A DNA stretch of 64,000 nucleotides from Bacteroidales bacterium (GTDB lineage Bacteria; Bacteroidota; Bacteroidia; Bacteroidales; F082), in assembly GCA_017651645.1 (NCBI GenBank), contig JAGCCO010000042.1, forward strand, positions 1 to 64,000, read 5' to 3'. Both the position numbers and the translations under genes were made by a program. Below, piece by piece: positions 60,779-64,000 of the stretch. The notes beneath the pieces are model-generated. The model searched no databases. It saw only the letters and a program-made list of their open reading frames with translations, and was not told where the DNA came from. Position 1 is the stretch's first letter. The number at the start of each line of letters is the position of its first letter.

Positions 60779-61393
60779 AAATATTGTTACTTGTTTTGTT
60801 CTCTAGATTAAACTTCTGATGCAAACACACTCATAAAAATTATAGTATCAAGGCATTTTTCATAATCTTTCCTTGCTGTTACCATCATGTCATTTGCATC
60901 GGATAGTTCTTCTAATAATATTTCATTGGTGTCCACTGAAAAACCGATATAGTTCTTTGAAATACTAGTAAAACCGGTTGATTGCAAAGATTCTGAAGTG
61001 AAACTGATTTGAATTTATCTTTGCCGAAAGCCCTTGTTGGATGGACAAAGAAAAATACGTTTTTACATATCGCCTCGTTTTAAATAGAAGTCTATTCGAT
61101 GGCTATGTCCGTAAATCTTATAGTGCCAAAACAACCACCTCTTCAACATAACTGATTACAACATTGTCAAAGAACGAATTGATAATAGTGAACTGTTGTT
61201 ATTTTAAAGTTAAACAATCATTCTTTAGTCGTCCAATTTTTGGTGGACACTAGTGACTAATTCTCAAACCAAATATTCAACAACCCTAATTAACAGTTTC
61301 AAAATACAAAAGAACAATGTATTCACACCCGTAGGATTTAAGCGAGGCCACCTATCAAACACATATCCACTGTCAACTAGTGTTTAAATATAC
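60779..61393. other. 615-base AT-rich gap with a possible gene remnant
   Basis: No full gene is supported here. On the minus strand an open stretch of about 70 codons ends at a TAA near 60808 (reading ...GFSVDTNEILLEELSDANDMMVTARKDYEKCLDTIIFMSVFASEV) but has no convincing start, only TTG/GTG or a late ATG. It may be the 3' remnant of a lost gene ahead of the SIR2 gene. Bases 61010-61393 are AT-rich with no clear hairpin or promoter. Confidence 0.4.
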
Positions 61394-62221
61394 TCACTCT
61401 CTAGTTGAAAGATTTGAAGGGCAAATTAACAAATCTTTGATCCAACCAGATTCTAAGATATACTTACGATATGATATGTATGGTTCCCTTGGGTCCATAC
61501 TTTTTGCCTTAAACACACTCAACACATGTTCAACTAAAAAGCTAAACTTTTTTTCATCCCCATCCGATTTGACAACTGCAAATTCAATTTCCAATTTCAA
61601 ATCATCCCATATCTTTTGCCGTTGATCTCTCAAAGCCCGCCTATCTAAATCGCATGTTTCGATTGTCTTATCCATCCTCTCATTTGTTGATGACATGCCT
61701 CCGTTTTTATCAAAAATTACAGTATTTAGCAATTCTTCTGAAGCCGTTTCTGGATTTATTAACAAAGGGGCTTCAATTGAATCATAAATGCTAGACAACC
61801 CATTGATCAACTCTAATTTGTCTCTGTTTTCATCGAATTCAATCTTGGTGTTTTTTATCGGAAATCCATTCTTTTTACTCGTGTTACAAATTGGACAGGC
61901 CAGCAACAAATTATCCCAACTATATGCAAGCCAATAATAACCACCCCTTTTAGGACGGAAATGCTCAACATGCAATTGTTCGACCAAAGTTTCACAATAA
62001 GCACATTTTCCATGATAGATGGCTTTCAATTTGGTTTTTATTTCCTCATGCTTATAACAGTCATCAAATTGTTTCGATGATTTCGAAGGAGGATAGGCCC
62101 CTCCTTGGATAACCTGTTTCCTATAATTATTTATTGTTTGTGCTGGTCTTTGTTTTAGACTCACCTCATCGGTCCTAAGAGGCAACGGGACATCGTCCAA
62201 GTCTTTTAATATTCTTATCAT
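61394..62221 (-). CDS. ptuB: HNH endonuclease, PtuB-like (Septu partner)
   Basis: This is a 275-residue protein. The HNH/zinc core lies at about 70-120: GKCAYC (Cys73, Cys76), LHVEHFRP (His84, His87), SWDNLLLACPIC (Asn104, Cys109, Cys112). The opening MIRILKDLDDVP and GGAYPPSK resembles retron/Septu-associated HNH proteins. It starts four bases inside the ATPase gene (ATGA), the standard Septu order ptuA-ptuB. In Septu the pair forms a complex that degrades nucleic acid on phage infection. The C-terminal 150 residues are not recognised. Confidence 0.82.
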   Translation of the reverse strand: MIRILKDLDDVPLPLRTDEVSLKQRPAQTINNYRKQVIQGGAYPPSKSSKQFDDCYKHEEIKTKLKAIYHGKCAYCETLVEQLHVEHFRPKRGGYYWLAYSWDNLLLACPICNTSKKNGFPIKNTKIEFDENRDKLELINGLSSIYDSIEAPLLINPETASEELLNTVIFDKNGGMSSTNERMDKTIETCDLDRRALRDQRQKIWDDLKLEIEFAVVKSDGDEKKFSFLVEHVLSVFKAKSMDPREPYISYRKYILESGWIKDLLICPSNLSTRE

Positions 62222-63978
62222 TCCACCTCCCCCTTTAATAATCCATCTATCAATTCATCAATAAATTCTTTCGGAAAATACAACTTTCCTTCGTTTCTTT
62301 TCTGGGCCAACATTTCCTCTACTCTATGTCCTACACGAGACATCACATAAGAGTCGCTCGTGTCTACGTTTTCTCCTGCCCCCACCATAGAGGCTGATTC
62401 CAAACCAAATATTGATGAAGTTGCAATAGTATTCAACATCATGGCATCCATCTCAACTCGATAATAAGGATCACTAATATAGGTATGCCCTTCCTCTCTG
62501 ACCACACGATAAAAAACTGCATCCTTACTGGAACCCAATATTATAATTGGACTATGGGTAGTCATGATGAATTGTAGGTTGGGAAACAACTTCCTAAGTT
62601 TACCCACAATAGTTCTTTGCCATTTTGGATGTAAGTGAAGACAAATCTCATCGATCATAACCACTCCCGTCTGTTCAAATACGTTTTCATTGTCAGTTGT
62701 ATGTTCAGCCAATCTGATCAACAAATCACAAACGAATATAAGGATGCTTCGAAATCCTTCCGAGATTTCAGAAAGAGTCAACTTTACACCTTTCTCAATA
62801 AATAAGATTTGTCCGTCTTCCCGAATGATATTGATTTTTTTCTCCAAGAGTTCATTCAAGACTTTTTTCAGATAATCAAACGACAATTCCTCATGAGAAG
62901 GATTTTCTAAAGAACTCTTCAAAAGCCAGTCCGTAGGATCACGCAATGTCATATCTTGGTTAAACAACGTCATACAGCCGCATTTCTCAAATGTAGCAAT
63001 ATCTGTTTCAGGAGCATATCTGCCTCTATGTACACCATAAGCAAAAAGTCTCTTAAACGGAGGAGCACTATCTAAAAAAAACGAACGACCCAAATCATCA
63101 GAAACCTGTAAATTGGAATTTTCTATTTTTTTCATAAAATCCACCATCTTGGCAATGTATGCAATTTCCATTTCCTTTTTAAGGCGGTATCCTTTACATG
63201 CTGAAAATATAGACATTAACAACAAAGTTTTGCCATCCCCATTCTCACCAACAAAATACACCTCTTTGGAATTAGCAAAATCCAATTTTATTGGTTGATC
63301 AAAACACAAAACACGATCAAAAGACACAGACTTAATGGCGCCTGGCTGCATATCCTGTCCTTCCAACCAAGTCCTGAAATTAGCTTTTGACATTCCAACC
63401 ACCTCGTTGAAACAATCCCTATCACAGATTGAATAGAACTCTGAAGGATCATAGACAGTACTATTCTTATGAATATAATTCTCCAATGCCAATTTAAAGA
63501 TTGGACCTGTTTCTACTTCGTTGAGAAGGATAGAACCATCAAATGGAACGACCAGAGTGCGTCTATATCTGACGGAAGCCAACCCGCTTTCAACCAATAA
63601 GCTTCTAATGTTGGTTTGAACCTTATCGCCCAAAGTCCCATCCAAAACAAATTCTCCTTTAAAAGGCGACTGCATATAGTCTTTTGCAAAATGCCTCGCT
63701 ATTTCATGATGGGTATACAGCATTAAAAAACACGCAAAGAATTTTCGAATTTTCAAATCAAAAGCGAACACTTCTTTCCAATAATTTGGAATTGGATCGG
63801 ATAGTTTCTTCACGCCAATTAAAGATTTCAAAATTGAAGAATCCAATTTCAATTCTTGTGCATAATATAATTGAAAGGAATCCCAGCTTTCCACTACATC
63901 AAGTATATGAACAATATCATATTTTGTCCAGGAAACCGATACTTTCTCAAAATTAAAGTTTGTCTGCAACTTTTGCAT
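62218..63978 (-). CDS. ptuA: PtuA-like ATPase of a Septu-type system, with long N-terminal extension
   Basis: This is a 586-residue protein. Residues 1-215 are an unrecognised N-terminal part (a region of helices with HHEIARHFAKDYMQ, then beta strands). The ATPase part begins near 217. Walker A is GENGDGKT (244-251), the ABC signature region LSEISEGFRS (402-411), Walker B VVMIDEI (439-445) and the H-loop TTHSP (473-477). The start ATG at 63978 is complete within the window, but the promoter may lie outside. The N-terminal extension is larger than I expect for a minimal PtuA and may sense the trigger. The gene is visibly richer in A+T than the core region. Confidence 0.82.
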   Translation of the reverse strand: MQKLQTNFNFEKVSVSWTKYDIVHILDVVESWDSFQLYYAQELKLDSSILKSLIGVKKLSDPIPNYWKEVFAFDLKIRKFFACFLMLYTHHEIARHFAKDYMQSPFKGEFVLDGTLGDKVQTNIRSLLVESGLASVRYRRTLVVPFDGSILLNEVETGPIFKLALENYIHKNSTVYDPSEFYSICDRDCFNEVVGMSKANFRTWLEGQDMQPGAIKSVSFDRVLCFDQPIKLDFANSKEVYFVGENGDGKTLLLMSIFSACKGYRLKKEMEIAYIAKMVDFMKKIENSNLQVSDDLGRSFFLDSAPPFKRLFAYGVHRGRYAPETDIATFEKCGCMTLFNQDMTLRDPTDWLLKSSLENPSHEELSFDYLKKVLNELLEKKINIIREDGQILFIEKGVKLTLSEISEGFRSILIFVCDLLIRLAEHTTDNENVFEQTGVVMIDEICLHLHPKWQRTIVGKLRKLFPNLQFIMTTHSPIIILGSSKDAVFYRVVREEGHTYISDPYYRVEMDAMMLNTIATSSIFGLESASMVGAGENVDTSDSYVMSRVGHRVEEMLAQKRNEGKLYFPKEFIDELIDGLLKGEVE

Positions 63979-64000
63979 GCCATTAGCTCTTTAAATATGT

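Overview
The window is a chromosomal segment of a member of the Bacteroidetes, most likely an uncultured Bacteroidales. The evidence is: type IX secretion (T9SS) C-terminal sorting domains on five cargo-like proteins; PorZ and a GldH-like lipoprotein; a UpxY-type NusG paralogue beside Wza/Wzc-type capsule export genes; a GH92 mannosidase; and TAnnTTTG promoter elements about 10-50 bases ahead of many genes. Shine-Dalgarno sequences are not evident. Bases 1 to about 51,550 look like core genome with moderate G+C. From about 52,000 to the end the DNA is visibly richer in A+T and reads as a defence island.

Layout. 1-5.6 kb: the tail of one T9SS cargo protein, a TPR/membrane/HTH regulator, a large BspA-LRR/GLUG surface protein and a lipoprotein. 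5.7-9.7 kb: a reverse operon of lipoprotein, AsmA-like protein and a small DUF protein. 9.8-13.9 kb: nitrilase-type amidase, tadA, a ClC-CBS antiporter, exonuclease III and tRNA-Arg(CCT). 14-18.7 kb: a GLUG-repeat T9SS cargo protein, porZ and recO. 18.7-24.1 kb: a reverse operon of GldH-like lipoprotein, Wza-like exporter, Wzc-like kinase, UpxY and a membrane coiled-coil protein. 24.2-30.7 kb: mrdA-rodA, then a reverse operon of MATE transporter, a small unknown gene and ade. 30.9-36.5 kb: a four-gene operon of pseudo-transglycosylase/LysM, two SGNH proteins and an MBOAT acyltransferase, which looks like a cell-surface O-acetylation machine. 36.5-51.5 kb: map, dnaG, GH92, mnmA, a REP-associated transposase with its repeats, an RluA-type synthase, LysE and GH3 family genes, a beta-helix T9SS protein, an esterase with a T9SS tail and a DegT/DnrJ aminotransferase.

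Defence island (52.0-64.0 kb, all on the minus strand): an orphan ABC/SMC-like ATPase with a small partner; a tight cluster of one tiny membrane protein and three mutually related membrane-anchored helical proteins that I cannot match to a known system; a 1195-residue SIR2-type NADase candidate; and a Septu-like ATPase/HNH pair. The three-paralogue membrane cluster is the best candidate for something undescribed.

Small repeats are a second theme. Four perfect 28-bp palindromes share fixed 9-base arms and have different self-complementary cores; two lie in frame inside genes. A Y1 transposase is flanked by imperfect palindromes on both sides. A CGTCATTGCGAGGAA-type repeat extends the nitrilase reading frame, and a variant of it forms part of a highly folded intergenic segment at 51.7-51.9 kb. 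Four short heptamer arrays share one consensus.
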